Positions 32,159-41,809 of a stretch of 64,000 nucleotides of DNA are shown one piece after another. The stretch is from Mycolicibacterium cosmeticum (lineage in GTDB: Bacteria > Actinomycetota > Actinomycetes > Mycobacteriales > Mycobacteriaceae): the NCBI GenBank assembly GCA_016197365.1, contig JACPVS010000030.1:47054-111053 (forward strand), in the 5' to 3' direction. The translations under genes and the position numbers were made by a program. A model generated the notes under the pieces. It saw only the letters and a program-made list of their open reading frames with translations, did no database searches and was not told the origin of the DNA. Within the stretch, counting starts at the first letter, position 1, and each line of letters begins with the position of its first letter.

Positions 32159-33625
32159 CTACCGTTGCGGGGCAGCGGTGGGCTTGATCGGTGCCGGCAA
32201 GACCGACTCACCCATCAGGAACCGGTCGACACCCGCGGCCGCGGCGCGGCCCTCGGCGATCGCCCACACGATCAGCGACTGCCCGCGACCCATATCGCCT
32301 GCCACGAACACACCGGGCACCGTCGTCTGGAAATCATCCGAACGCGCGACGTTGCCGCGGTCGGTCAACTCCACACCGAGATCGGTGAGCAGCCCCTCAC
32401 GCTCCGGTCCGACGAAGCCCATCGCCAGGAACACGATGTCGGCGTCCAGATCGAAGTCCGAGTCCTCGACCTTCTCGAACTTGCCCGCCTTCATCTCGAC
32501 CTCGTGCACCTTCAGCGAGGACAGCTTGCCGTCGGTCCCGACGAACTGCTCCGTGTTCACCGAGAACACCCGTTCGCCGCCTTCTTCGTGCGCGGAGGCC
32601 ACCCGGAACATCAACGGATAGGTAGGCCACGGCGTCGAGTCTGCACGGGTCTCCGGCGGCCGCGGCATGATCTCGAACTGATGGATGCTGGCCGCACCCT
32701 GACGGTGCGCCGTCCCCAGGCAGTCGGCGCCGGTGTCGCCGCCACCGATGATGACGACCTTCTTGTCCTTGGCGGTGATCGGCGGCTGACCATCGGGCCC
32801 GGCCACGTCATCGCCCTGCTGCAGGCGGTTGGCCCACGGCAGGTACTCCATCGCCTGATGGATACCGTCCAGCTCACGGCCCGGGATCGGCAGGTCGCGC
32901 CATGCCGTCGCCCCGCCGGCCAGCACCACGGCGTCGAAGTCTTCCTGGAGCTGCTCGACGGTGATGTCGACGCCGACGTTGACTCCGGTGCGCAACGTAG
33001 TGCCCTCGGCCGCCATCTGCTCCAGACGCCGGTCGATGTGGCGCTTCTCCATCTTGAACTCGGGGATGCCGTAGCGCAGCAGACCACCGATGCGGTCGGC
33101 CCGCTCGAAGACGGTCACCTCGTGTCCGGCACGGGTGAGCTGCTGGGCGGCGGCCAGCCCGGCAGGCCCGGAGCCGACCACGGCGACCTTCTTACCGGTC
33201 AGCACGTCCGGCGGCAGCGGCTTGACCCAGCCCTGCTCCCAGGCGTTGTCGATGATCTCGACCTCGACCTGCTTGATGGTCACCGGATCCTGATTGATGC
33301 CCAGCACGCAGGACGCCTCACACGGAGCCGGGCACAGCCGGCCGGTGAACTCCGGGAAGTTGTTCGTGGCGTGCAGGCGCTCGATGCTGTCGCGCCAGCG
33401 GTCGCGGAACACCAGGTCGTTCCACTCGGGGATCAGGTTTCCCAGCGGGCAACCGTTGTGGCAGAACGGGATACCGCAGTCCATGCAGCGTGATGCCTGG
33501 ACCTGCAGGGTGTCCTTCGAGAAGTCCTCGTAGACCTCTTTCCAGTCCTGCAGGCGCAGGTCGACGGGGCGCCGGGTCGGGGTCTCCCGGGCGGTGTGCT
33601 TGAGGAAGCCGTTCGGATCAGCCAC
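32159..33625 (-). CDS. gltD: Glutamate synthase small subunit
   Basis: 488 residues. NADPH-oxidising subunit that feeds electrons to GltB. N-terminal ferredoxin-like iron-sulfur region with CMDCGIPFCHNGCPLGN and RLCPAPCEASC, then the FAD site VAVVGSGPAGLAAA and the NADPH site VVIIGGGDTGADC; C-terminal GVFVAGDMGRGQSLIVWAI. Overlaps the gltB stop by eight bases, so translation is coupled. Same arrangement as Rv3858c-Rv3859c. Confidence 0.97.
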   Translation of the reverse strand: MADPNGFLKHTARETPTRRPVDLRLQDWKEVYEDFSKDTLQVQASRCMDCGIPFCHNGCPLGNLIPEWNDLVFRDRWRDSIERLHATNNFPEFTGRLCPAPCEASCVLGINQDPVTIKQVEVEIIDNAWEQGWVKPLPPDVLTGKKVAVVGSGPAGLAAAQQLTRAGHEVTVFERADRIGGLLRYGIPEFKMEKRHIDRRLEQMAAEGTTLRTGVNVGVDITVEQLQEDFDAVVLAGGATAWRDLPIPGRELDGIHQAMEYLPWANRLQQGDDVAGPDGQPPITAKDKKVVIIGGGDTGADCLGTAHRQGAASIHQFEIMPRPPETRADSTPWPTYPLMFRVASAHEEGGERVFSVNTEQFVGTDGKLSSLKVHEVEMKAGKFEKVEDSDFDLDADIVFLAMGFVGPEREGLLTDLGVELTDRGNVARSDDFQTTVPGVFVAGDMGRGQSLIVWAIAEGRAAAAGVDRFLMGESVLPAPIKPTAAPQR

Positions 33626-36600
33626 GAGCGGCCGCCATGATCGCTTCGCCGACGTCGTTGCCCGCGGACTCGGCCTCTGCTATCGCCACCAGTACCTTCT
33701 TGTAGTCGCGCGGCATGACCTTCACGAATTTCGACTGATGCGCCGGCCAGTCGGCCAGAATCCGGTGACCCACAGCCGAATCGGTGACCTCGACGTGCGC
33801 GGTGATCATGCCGTGCAGCCATTCGAGGTCGGCATCGTCCAGAGCGTCAAGATCGACCATCTCCCCATTCACGTTGCCCGCCAACTGCTTGTCCGGGTCA
33901 TAGACATAGGCCGCGCCACCGGACATACCGGCGGCGAAGTTGCGCCCGGTCTGCCCGAGGATGACCACCTTGCCGCCGGTCATGTACTCACATCCGTGGT
34001 CACCGACGCCCTCGACGACCGCGTGCGCCCCGGAGTTGCGGACGGCGAAACGCTCGCCGACCACGCCGCGCAGGAACGCTTGTCCGCTGGTGGCGCCGAA
34101 CAGGATCACGTTTCCGCCGATGATGTTCTCCTCGGCTACGTAATTCGACGGGGCAGCGGCAGACGGCCGCACCACGATGCGTCCACCCGAGAGGCCTTTG
34201 CCCACATAGTCATTGGCATCACCGCGGACGGTCAGCGTGATACCGCGCGGTACGAATGCACCGAAGCTGTTACCGGCCGAGCCGTCGAAGGTGATGTCGA
34301 TGGTGCCGTCCGGAAGGCCCTGCCCGCCATAGACTTTCGTCACCTCGTGGCCGAGCATGGTTCCGACGGTGCGGTTCACGTTGGCGATCTTGGTGGTGAA
34401 GCTGACCGCCGTCCCGCTGTCGATCGCCTCGCGACTCTGGGTGATCAGCTGCTGATCCAGCGCCTTGTCCAGCCCGTGATCCTGCACCGACGTGCAGTAC
34501 AGATCCTGGTTCATGAACGCCGACTCCGGCTCGTGCAGCACCGGCGACAGGTCGAGCTTGTGCGCCTTCCAGTGCTCCGCGGCGCGCTGGGTGTCCAGCG
34601 TCGAAACCTGGCCGACCATCTCGTTGATGGTGCGGAATCCGAGCTGCGCCATGAGCTCCCGGACTTCTTCGGCGATGAACAGGAAGAAGTTCTCCACGAA
34701 CTCGGGCTTGCCGTTGAACCGCTCGCGCAGCACCGGGTTCTGGGTGGCCACACCCACCGGGCAGGTGTCGAGGTGGCAGACCCGCATCATGATGCAGCCC
34801 GACACCACCAGCGGGGCGGTGGCGAAGCCGAACTCTTCGGCGCCCAGCAGCGCGGCGACCACGACGTCGCGGCCCGTCTTGAGCTGGCCGTCGACCTGCA
34901 CGACGATGCGGTCGCGAAGCCCGTTGAGCAGCAGCGTCTGCTGCGTCTCGGCCAGGCCCAGCTCCCACGGCGCACCCGCATGCTTCTGCGAGGTCAGCGG
35001 CGTGGCGCCGGTGCCACCGTCGTGGCCGGAGATCAGCACCACGTCGGCGTGCGCCTTCGAGACGCCCGCGGCCACCGTGCCGACACCGTTCTCCGACACC
35101 AGCTTCACGTGCACACGCGCCGCCGGGTTGGCGTTCTTCAGGTCGTGGATCAGCTGCGCCAGATCCTCGATGGAGTAGATGTCGTGGTGCGGCGGGGGTG
35201 AGATCAGCCCCACGCCGGGCGTGGAGTGCCGCACGTCTGCCACCCACGGGTACACCTTGTGGCCCGGAAGCTGGCCGCCCTCACCAGGTTTGGCGCCCTG
35301 GGCCATCTTGATCTGGATATCGGTGCAGTTGGTCAGGTAGTGACTGGTCACACCGAACCGGCCGGAGGCGACCTGCTTGATGGCGCTGCGGCGCCAGTCG
35401 CCGTTGGCATCGGGCTCGAACCGCTCGACGGCCTCGCCGCCCTCACCGGAGTTCGACCGGCCCCCGAGCCGGTTCATCGCGATGGCCAGCGTCTCGTGCG
35501 CCTCGGCCGAGATCGAGCCGTAGCTCATGGCGCCGGTCGAGAAGCGCTTGACGATCTCGGTGGCGGATTCCACCTCGTCCAGCGGAACCGGCTGCCGTAC
35601 ATCATCTTTGAACTTCAGCAGGCCACGCAGCGAAGCCATCCGCTCGCTCTGGTCGTCGATCAGCTTGGTGTACTCCTTGAACACCGAGTACTGCCCGGTG
35701 CGCGTGGAGTGCTGCAGCTTGAACACCGTGTCCGGGTTGAACAGGTGGTACTCGCCCTCGCGGCGCCACTGGTATTCGCCACCGACCTCGAGCTCGCGGT
35801 GCGCCCACTCGTCGGGCCGGTCCAGGTAGGCCAGGTCATGCCGGGCGGACACATCGGCTGCAATGTCGTCCAGGTCGATACCGCCTGTAGGGCAGTGCAA
35901 TCCGGTGAAGTACTCGTCGAGCACGCGCTGGCCGATGCCGACGGCCTGGAACAGCTGCGCTCCGGTGTAGGAGGCCAGGGTGGAGATGCCCATCTTGGAC
36001 ATCACCTTCAGCACGCCCTTGCCCGCGGCCTTGACGTAGTTGGCCTTGGCCGCATCACTGGTCAAGCCGGTGATGATGCCGCGGTCGACCATGTCCTCGA
36101 TGGACTCGAACGCCATGTACGGGTTGATCGCGGCGGCGCCGAAGCCACACAGCATGGCCATGTGGTGCACCTCGCGGGCGTCACCGGACTCGACCACCAG
36201 GCCGACCTGGGTGCGGGTGCGCTCGCGGACCAGATGGTGGTGCACGGACGCCACCGACAGCAGCGACGGGATCGGCGCCAGCCATTCGTTGGACTCGCGG
36301 TCCGACAGCACGATGATGCGGGCACCGTTGCGGATGGCCTGGCTGACCTTGGCGCGGACTTCCTCCAGCGCCCGGCGCAGGCCGGCACCGCCGTCGGCGA
36401 CGGGGTACAGGCAGCTGACCACCGCGGCCCGCATGCCGTGCTTGCGGCCGCGGATCTCGTGGTCGGGATCGACGTGGATGATCTTGGACAGGTCGGCGTT
36501 ACGCAGGATCGGCTGCGGCAGCATGATCTGGCGGCAGGAGTTCTCGTCCGGGTTCAGCAGGTCACCCTCGGGGCCGATGACGCCGGCCAGGCTGGTCACC

Positions 36601-38222
36601 ACCTCTTCGCGGATGGCGTCCAGGGGCGGGTTGGTGACCTGGGCGAACAACTGCTGGAAGTAGTCGTAGAGCATCCGGGGGCGCTGGGACAGCACCGCGA
36701 TGGGGGTGTCGGTGCCCATCGAGCCGAGCGCCTCGGCACCGGTCCGCGCCATCGGCGCCACCAGCAGGTTGAGCTCTTCGTAGGTGTAGCCGAAGGCCTG
36801 CTGACGCAGCACCACGCGGTGGTGCGGCATCTTGACGTAGTCACCGGGGGGCAGGTCGTCGACGTGGAACTGACCGGCGTCCAGCCATTCCTGGTAGGGA
36901 TGCTCGGCGGCCAGTTCGGCCTTGATCTCCTCGTCGGAGACGATGCGGCCCTGCGCGGTGTCCACCAGGAACATCCGGCCGGGCTGCAGGCGCAGCTTCT
37001 GCACCACCGTGGACGGGTCGAGGTCCAGCACGCCGGCTTCCGAGGCCATCACGACGAGTCCGTCGTCGGTCACCCAGATGCGCGACGGACGCAGGCCGTT
37101 GCGGTCCAGCACCGCGCCGACGACGGTGCCGTCGGTGAAGCACACCGACGCGGGGCCGTCCCACGGCTCCATCAGCGAGCCGTGGTAGCGATAGAAGGCC
37201 CGCCGGGCCGGATCCATGTCCTCGTTGCGCTCCCACGCCTCGGGGATCATCATCAGCACCGCGTGGGCGATGCTGCGGCCACCGAGGTGCAGGAGCTCCA
37301 GGACCTCGTCGAATCGGGCGGTATCCGAGGCCCCGGGCGTACAGACCGGGAAGATCTTGTTCAGGTCGTTGTGGTAACCGAACACATCGGTATGGATCAG
37401 CGCTTCCCGCGCCCGCATCCAGTTCTCGTTACCGGTGACCGTGTTGATCTCACCGTTGTGCGCGACGCGGCGGAACGGGTGCGCCAGCGGCCACGACGGG
37501 AACGTGTTGGTGGAGAACCGGGAGTGCACGATGCCCAGCGCACTTTCGAGCCGGTCGTCCTGCAGGTCCAGGTAGAACGCCCGCAGCTGCGGGGTGGTGA
37601 GCATGCCCTTGTAGACCAGGGTCTGGCCGGAAAGACTTGGGAAGTAAACGGTTTCGCGGCCGGGGCCGTCCTGTCCGGGTCCCTTGGTGCCCAGCTCGTG
37701 CTCGGCGCGCTTGCGGATGACGAAGGCGCGGCGTTCCAGGTCCATCCCGGACGCGCCGCCGATGAACACCTGCCGCAGCGTGGGCATGGCGTCGCGGGCG
37801 AGTGCGCCCAGCGACGAGTCGTCGGTCGGGACGTCGCGCCAGCCGAGCAGCGTCAGGCCTTCGGCCTCGACGATCTTCTCGACGGCCTCGCAGGCCAGCT
37901 TGGCGTCGCGCGCCGATTGCGGCAGGAAGGCGATGCCGGTGACGTAGCTGCCCTCCTCGGGCAGCTCGAAGTCCACGACGGCCCGCAGGAACGCGTCCGG
38001 CACCTGCAGGAGGATGCCCGCGCCGTCTCCGGTGTTGGGCTCGGCGCCCGCGGCGCCGCGGTGCTCCAGGTTCAGCAGGGCCGTGATGGCCTTGTCGACG
38101 ATGTCGCGGCTGCGGCGGCCGTGCATGTCGGCGACCATGGCAACTCCGCATGAGTCGTGCTCATACGCGGGGTTGTACAGACCACTGGGCCCTGGTCCCA
38201 CCGGATACCACCTGACCTTCAC
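33618..38222 (-). CDS. gltB: Glutamate synthase large subunit
   Basis: 1534 residues, the full domain set. N-terminal class II glutamine amidotransferase with the nucleophile Cys in EHDSCGVAMVADMHG (residue 25, after a short propeptide), the central and FMN-binding synthase domain with the 3Fe-4S cluster CIMMRVCHLDTCPVG, and the GXGXG C-terminal beta-helix. Converts 2-oxoglutarate plus glutamine to two glutamates with GltD. The start is uncertain: GTG 38222 gives MKVRWYPV; an internal GTG at 38201 (VGPGPSGLYNP) has AGGTGG six bases upstream and may be the true one. Confidence 0.97.
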   Translation of the reverse strand: MKVRWYPVGPGPSGLYNPAYEHDSCGVAMVADMHGRRSRDIVDKAITALLNLEHRGAAGAEPNTGDGAGILLQVPDAFLRAVVDFELPEEGSYVTGIAFLPQSARDAKLACEAVEKIVEAEGLTLLGWRDVPTDDSSLGALARDAMPTLRQVFIGGASGMDLERRAFVIRKRAEHELGTKGPGQDGPGRETVYFPSLSGQTLVYKGMLTTPQLRAFYLDLQDDRLESALGIVHSRFSTNTFPSWPLAHPFRRVAHNGEINTVTGNENWMRAREALIHTDVFGYHNDLNKIFPVCTPGASDTARFDEVLELLHLGGRSIAHAVLMMIPEAWERNEDMDPARRAFYRYHGSLMEPWDGPASVCFTDGTVVGAVLDRNGLRPSRIWVTDDGLVVMASEAGVLDLDPSTVVQKLRLQPGRMFLVDTAQGRIVSDEEIKAELAAEHPYQEWLDAGQFHVDDLPPGDYVKMPHHRVVLRQQAFGYTYEELNLLVAPMARTGAEALGSMGTDTPIAVLSQRPRMLYDYFQQLFAQVTNPPLDAIREEVVTSLAGVIGPEGDLLNPDENSCRQIMLPQPILRNADLSKIIHVDPDHEIRGRKHGMRAAVVSCLYPVADGGAGLRRALEEVRAKVSQAIRNGARIIVLSDRESNEWLAPIPSLLSVASVHHHLVRERTRTQVGLVVESGDAREVHHMAMLCGFGAAAINPYMAFESIEDMVDRGIITGLTSDAAKANYVKAAGKGVLKVMSKMGISTLASYTGAQLFQAVGIGQRVLDEYFTGLHCPTGGIDLDDIAADVSARHDLAYLDRPDEWAHRELEVGGEYQWRREGEYHLFNPDTVFKLQHSTRTGQYSVFKEYTKLIDDQSERMASLRGLLKFKDDVRQPVPLDEVESATEIVKRFSTGAMSYGSISAEAHETLAIAMNRLGGRSNSGEGGEAVERFEPDANGDWRRSAIKQVASGRFGVTSHYLTNCTDIQIKMAQGAKPGEGGQLPGHKVYPWVADVRHSTPGVGLISPPPHHDIYSIEDLAQLIHDLKNANPAARVHVKLVSENGVGTVAAGVSKAHADVVLISGHDGGTGATPLTSQKHAGAPWELGLAETQQTLLLNGLRDRIVVQVDGQLKTGRDVVVAALLGAEEFGFATAPLVVSGCIMMRVCHLDTCPVGVATQNPVLRERFNGKPEFVENFFLFIAEEVRELMAQLGFRTINEMVGQVSTLDTQRAAEHWKAHKLDLSPVLHEPESAFMNQDLYCTSVQDHGLDKALDQQLITQSREAIDSGTAVSFTTKIANVNRTVGTMLGHEVTKVYGGQGLPDGTIDITFDGSAGNSFGAFVPRGITLTVRGDANDYVGKGLSGGRIVVRPSAAAPSNYVAEENIIGGNVILFGATSGQAFLRGVVGERFAVRNSGAHAVVEGVGDHGCEYMTGGKVVILGQTGRNFAAGMSGGAAYVYDPDKQLAGNVNGEMVDLDALDDADLEWLHGMITAHVEVTDSAVGHRILADWPAHQSKFVKVMPRDYKKVLVAIAEAESAGNDVGEAIMAAARG

Positions 38223-38744
38223 TATCTTGCCCGAGCTCGCGTGAAGCTGGGTGTGTTGCTGCCTGCTGTGACCAGCGGCATCCGCCGGCGGTACCGGCCC
38301 GGCGACGCGGTGCCTGCGTGCAGCACTGAACGACGGCTAAGCCCGCTCGCCTTGAGTTGGGAAAAACGATATGACAAACACCGCCTGACATGCCAACTTA
38401 GTCATACCTAACTAACCCCGCCGACGGGCCGCTGCGCGGAGACCGTGCACTATTCGCACGGGTCGTCAAACAACCTGCAGCCCTTGCCTTTTCATCTACT
38501 CCACGCCCCCGAGCCCGCCCGGCGCCGCGCAGGGCCTATCCTCACGATCGTTTGCTCCAAGCAGCCTATTCCGCTCTGACATGCACAGATGAGAATGCAT
38601 TTATTTGCTCAAAGCCTGGTCAGATTCTTAGGCACTACAGCACCCGCCCCGACCACGGACACCATCCGCCACACCAGACACTCCGGCCGCACTGCGAATT
38701 GGCTGCGCGCGCTCCGACGATGGGGTCATGTCAAGCTGCACGTG
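38223..38744. other. gltB/thioesterase divergent intergenic region, no gene seen
   Basis: Divergent promoters for gltB and the thioesterase gene are expected here. An imperfect hairpin (38441-38464, arms GACCGTGC and GCACGGGTC) is the only clear structure. An in-frame ATG at 38589 would extend the thioesterase by 52 residues but its codons are AT-richer and unconserved in character, so I read it as leader. No riboswitch recognised. Confidence 0.6.
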
Positions 38745-39545
38745 ATGTCCTATCCCTTGAACACACCGCCGGGCCGCTTCGGGATCGTCAACCTGGACGC
38801 CACCGAACAGGGCTGTGCCGCCACCATGCCAATGTCGGGTCTGCTCAATCCCTTCACCGGCACACCGAGCCTCGCGCCGCTGGCCGTGCTGATCGACCAC
38901 ATCGCCGGTTTCGCCAACCATCTGCGCCGCCCCGACGGTCACTGGACGGTCTCCAGCGAGCTCGCCATGGAGTTCACTCCCGACGCGCTGGCGGTCATCA
39001 CCGCCGACCCGGGCACACCGGTGCTGGCGGCGAGCCGGCCCGTGGGCTCCGCCACCGCCACGTCACTGTCTGCGTGTGATCTCAGCCACGGTGGCATCGA
39101 CATCGGGGTCGGCACGGTGCGGACCTTCTACATCGCCGCGTCCGCCCCAACCGGCCCTGAGCTGCGCACCGCCGCGCCCGACACCGTCCCCACGGCCCTC
39201 GATGAGCTGATGGCCGTCGAGGTGGCCGAGGCCGGCGGCGCTGATCCGGTGCTCGTGCAACATTGCGACCCCGCGGTGAACAACACGATGGGCGCGGTGC
39301 ACGGCGGCGTGGCCGCGGCAGGCCTGGAACTGGTGGCCGCAGCGGCGCTCAACACCGACCGCGACACCCCGCTGCGGCCCGCCTCACTGCGGGTGAACTA
39401 TCTGCGCCGGCTCATCTCCGGCGGCCGATCGCACTACACCGCAACGGCTTTACACAGCGGCCGCAGCACCGGCGTAGCCGATGCGCAGGCATTCGCCGCG
39501 GACGGGCGGCTGGCCCTGATCGGCCGGCTGACGGCCTATATCTGA
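38745..39545 (+). CDS. PaaI-like double-hotdog thioesterase
   Basis: 266 residues made of two hotdog-like halves. The second half has NNTMGAVHGGVAAAGLELVAAAA, the helix-with-HGG element of PaaI/acyl-CoA thioesterases, and LRPASLRVNYLRRL, a following beta strand; the first half has a degenerate version (PSLAPLAVLIDHIAGF, with Asp-His). Start ATG 38745 (MSYPLNTPPGRFG). Likely acyl-CoA thioester hydrolysis or binding; substrate unknown. Stands alone, 33 bp before the ClC gene. Confidence 0.8.
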   Translation: MSYPLNTPPGRFGIVNLDATEQGCAATMPMSGLLNPFTGTPSLAPLAVLIDHIAGFANHLRRPDGHWTVSSELAMEFTPDALAVITADPGTPVLAASRPVGSATATSLSACDLSHGGIDIGVGTVRTFYIAASAPTGPELRTAAPDTVPTALDELMAVEVAEAGGADPVLVQHCDPAVNNTMGAVHGGVAAAGLELVAAAALNTDRDTPLRPASLRVNYLRRLISGGRSHYTATALHSGRSTGVADAQAFAADGRLALIGRLTAYI

Positions 39546-39578
39546 CAACGGCCCGCCTTCGGCACTAGCATCCGACCA

Positions 39579-40937
39579 GTGCTGTCCCACGTCGCCGCGT
39601 CCATCCGCAATTCGGGCTACCTGCGCAAATGGCTGATTCTCGGCATTTCGATCGGCATCATCGCGGGGCTGGGCGCTGTGCTGTTCTTCCTGATGCTCGA
39701 CTACTCGGGCCGGTTCCTGCTCGGCTTTCTCGGCGGCTATGACGCCCCCACCGCTGCCGGCGACGGCGGGCACCCCGGGTCACCGGCTTTCGCGCGTGCC
39801 TGGGCTATCCCGCTGGTCACCTTCGGCGGCGCGCTGATCTCCGCGATCATCGTCGCGAAGCTCGCACCCGAAGCCCAAGGGCACGGCACCGACGCGGCCA
39901 TCGAAGCCGTCCACAGTGATCCGCGGGCCATCCGGGTGCGTGCCGTCCTGGTCAAGATGGTCTCCAGCGCCCTCACCATCGGGTCGGGCGGATCGGCGGG
40001 CCGGGAGGGACCGACCGCCCAGATCTCGGCGGGCTTCGGTTCCCTGCTCACCCGACGGCTGGACCTCACCGACGCAGACGGGCGCGTCGCTGTGTCGCTC
40101 GGTATCGGCTCGGGCATCGGCGCCATCTTCGGTGCCCCGCTGGGCGGGGCCGTGCTCGCCGCCTCGATCGTCTATCGCGAGGACTTCGACTACCGCTCGT
40201 TGATCCCGGGGTTCATCACCTCAGGCACCGCCTATGCGGTGTACGGCAGCATTCTCGGCTTCGAGCCCATGTTCGGCACCATCGTCGGGGACTACAAACT
40301 GCAACCGGCACAATTGATCTGGTTCGCGGTGATCGGGATCGTCTCTGCTGCTGTCGGTTATCTCTACGCCCGAGTGTTCTACGGCACCGTCGCGCTGACC
40401 GCGAAGTTGCCGGGTGGCATCGTGGTGAAGCCCGCACTCGGCGGTCTGGCCGTTGGACTACTGGCCCTGATCATCCCGCAGATCCTCGCGAGCGGGTACG
40501 GCTGGGCTCAGCTGGCCGCCGCGAAGGACAGCCTGATGTCCATCCCGCTCTGGATCATCCTGGTGTTGCCCTTCGCCAAGATCGTCGCGACGTCACTGTC
40601 CATCGGCACCGGCGGCTCCGGCGGGATCTTCGGGCCGGGCATCGTCATCGGCGCATTCGTGGGCGCCGCCGTCTGGCGGCTCGCCGACCTGACCGGACTG
40701 CCCGGAATTCCGGACGGCCCCGGCATTTTCGTGGTGCTCGCGATGATGGCCTGCTTCGGCAGTGTGGCGCACGCACCCCTGGCCGTGATGATCATGGTGG
40801 CCGAGATGACCAACTCGTTCTCGGTGCTACCCGGTGCCATGATCGCCGTAGGCGTCGCGTATCTGTTGATGAGCCAGACGCGGGTCTCGATCTACAAGGC
40901 CCAGCGCCTGAACCGGGACAGTGACACCCAAATCTAG
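39579..40937 (+). CDS. ClC-family chloride channel/transporter
   Basis: 452 residues, about 11 helices. The ion-filter signatures are intact: GSGGSAGREGPTAQISAG (GREGP with the gating glutamate), GAPLGGAVLAAS, and GTGGSGGIFGPGIVIGA (GxFxP). No CBS domains. With the gating glutamate present, it is probably a Cl-/H+ exchanger rather than a channel. GTG start 39579. Followed by a 100-bp gap holding a small hairpin and the aqpZ promoter. Confidence 0.93.
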   Translation: MLSHVAASIRNSGYLRKWLILGISIGIIAGLGAVLFFLMLDYSGRFLLGFLGGYDAPTAAGDGGHPGSPAFARAWAIPLVTFGGALISAIIVAKLAPEAQGHGTDAAIEAVHSDPRAIRVRAVLVKMVSSALTIGSGGSAGREGPTAQISAGFGSLLTRRLDLTDADGRVAVSLGIGSGIGAIFGAPLGGAVLAASIVYREDFDYRSLIPGFITSGTAYAVYGSILGFEPMFGTIVGDYKLQPAQLIWFAVIGIVSAAVGYLYARVFYGTVALTAKLPGGIVVKPALGGLAVGLLALIIPQILASGYGWAQLAAAKDSLMSIPLWIILVLPFAKIVATSLSIGTGGSGGIFGPGIVIGAFVGAAVWRLADLTGLPGIPDGPGIFVVLAMMACFGSVAHAPLAVMIMVAEMTNSFSVLPGAMIAVGVAYLLMSQTRVSIYKAQRLNRDSDTQI

Positions 40938-41038
40938 AAACTGTTGCTAAACAGCCAAGATTCGGACACTTTCAGTTTTGCTGGGTGTCGGCTGTGCGAT
41001 TCTCACATCAGACATCATGTCCAGCAGAGGAGCTCGCC

Positions 41039-41809
41039 ATGAAAAGACCCACCATGCAACACCGGCTGGCAGCCGAGTTCATCGGAACCTTCTGGCTCGT
41101 CCTCGGCGGCTGCGGTAGCGCCGTCTTCGCCGCCAAGTTCGTGGCCGCCGACGGAACCTCCCTCGGCATCGGGTTCCTCGGCGTCGCATTGGCATTCGGC
41201 CTGACGGTGCTCACCGGCGTGTACGCCTTCGGCACCATCTCCGGCGGGCACTTCAACCCCGCCGTCACCCTGGGCGCCGCCCTGGCCCGACGGGTGGAAT
41301 GGTCGGCGCTGCCCGTGTACTGGGTGGCGCAGGTGCTCGGCGGCCTGGTCGCCGGCGGCGTCATCTACTTCGTGGCCGGCGGTCAAGCCGGCTGGAGCGC
41401 GACGGGCAACATGGCCGCCAACGGTTTCGGCGCCCACTCGCCCGGCGGCTTCTCGCTGGTGGCCGTGCTGGTCACCGAGGTGGTCCTGACGGGCATCTTC
41501 CTGCTGGTGATCCTCGGTTCCACCGACGACCGGGCCCCGAAAGGCTTTGCCGGCCTTTCCATCGGGCTCACCCTGACGCTGATCCACCTGATCTCCATCC
41601 CGATCTCCAACACCTCGGTGAACCCGGCCCGCTCGACGGCGGTGGCGTTCTTCAACGGCGACGGCGCACCCGCGCAACTGTGGGCCTTCTGGTTGGCGCC
41701 GTTGGTCGGAGCCGCGATCGCCGGTGTGGCGTATCCGTTCCTGTTCGGTGTCGCCGAACAGCTCGCGGACCGGCCCGACCGCGACGGCGCCCTTGACCGG
41801 GTGAACTAG
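41039..41809 (+). CDS. aqpZ: Aquaporin Z-type water channel
   Basis: 256 residues with six helices and the two NPA loops: GGHFNPAVTLGAAL and SVNPARSTAVAFF. The aromatic/arginine filter shows Arg after the second NPA and His in helix 5 region (LIHLISIP), which with the Cys/Phe pattern indicates a water-selective AqpZ rather than a glycerol facilitator. Strong RBS (AGAGGAG) before ATG 41039. Absent from M. tuberculosis as far as I recall, so an environmental-mycobacteria trait. Osmotic role. Confidence 0.94.
   Translation: MKRPTMQHRLAAEFIGTFWLVLGGCGSAVFAAKFVAADGTSLGIGFLGVALAFGLTVLTGVYAFGTISGGHFNPAVTLGAALARRVEWSALPVYWVAQVLGGLVAGGVIYFVAGGQAGWSATGNMAANGFGAHSPGGFSLVAVLVTEVVLTGIFLLVILGSTDDRAPKGFAGLSIGLTLTLIHLISIPISNTSVNPARSTAVAFFNGDGAPAQLWAFWLAPLVGAAIAGVAYPFLFGVAEQLADRPDRDGALDRVN

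Noticed and set aside
35226..38153. Open frame of about 975 codons antisense to gltB
   Set aside because: High-GC codon bias leaves long stop-free frames opposite real genes. The product is low-complexity Arg/Gly/Ala/Val text with no domain, whereas gltB on the other strand has every expected motif.
38397..38415. Possible IdeR box TTAGTCATACCTAACTAAC before gltB
   Set aside because: Only about 10 of 19 positions match the consensus, far below the two boxes at Rv3839-like and bfrB.
38589..38744. N-terminal extension of the thioesterase by 52 residues
   Set aside because: The extension is AT-richer, lacks an RBS at its start and does not look like the protein family; the downstream ATG 38745 suits the domain boundary better.
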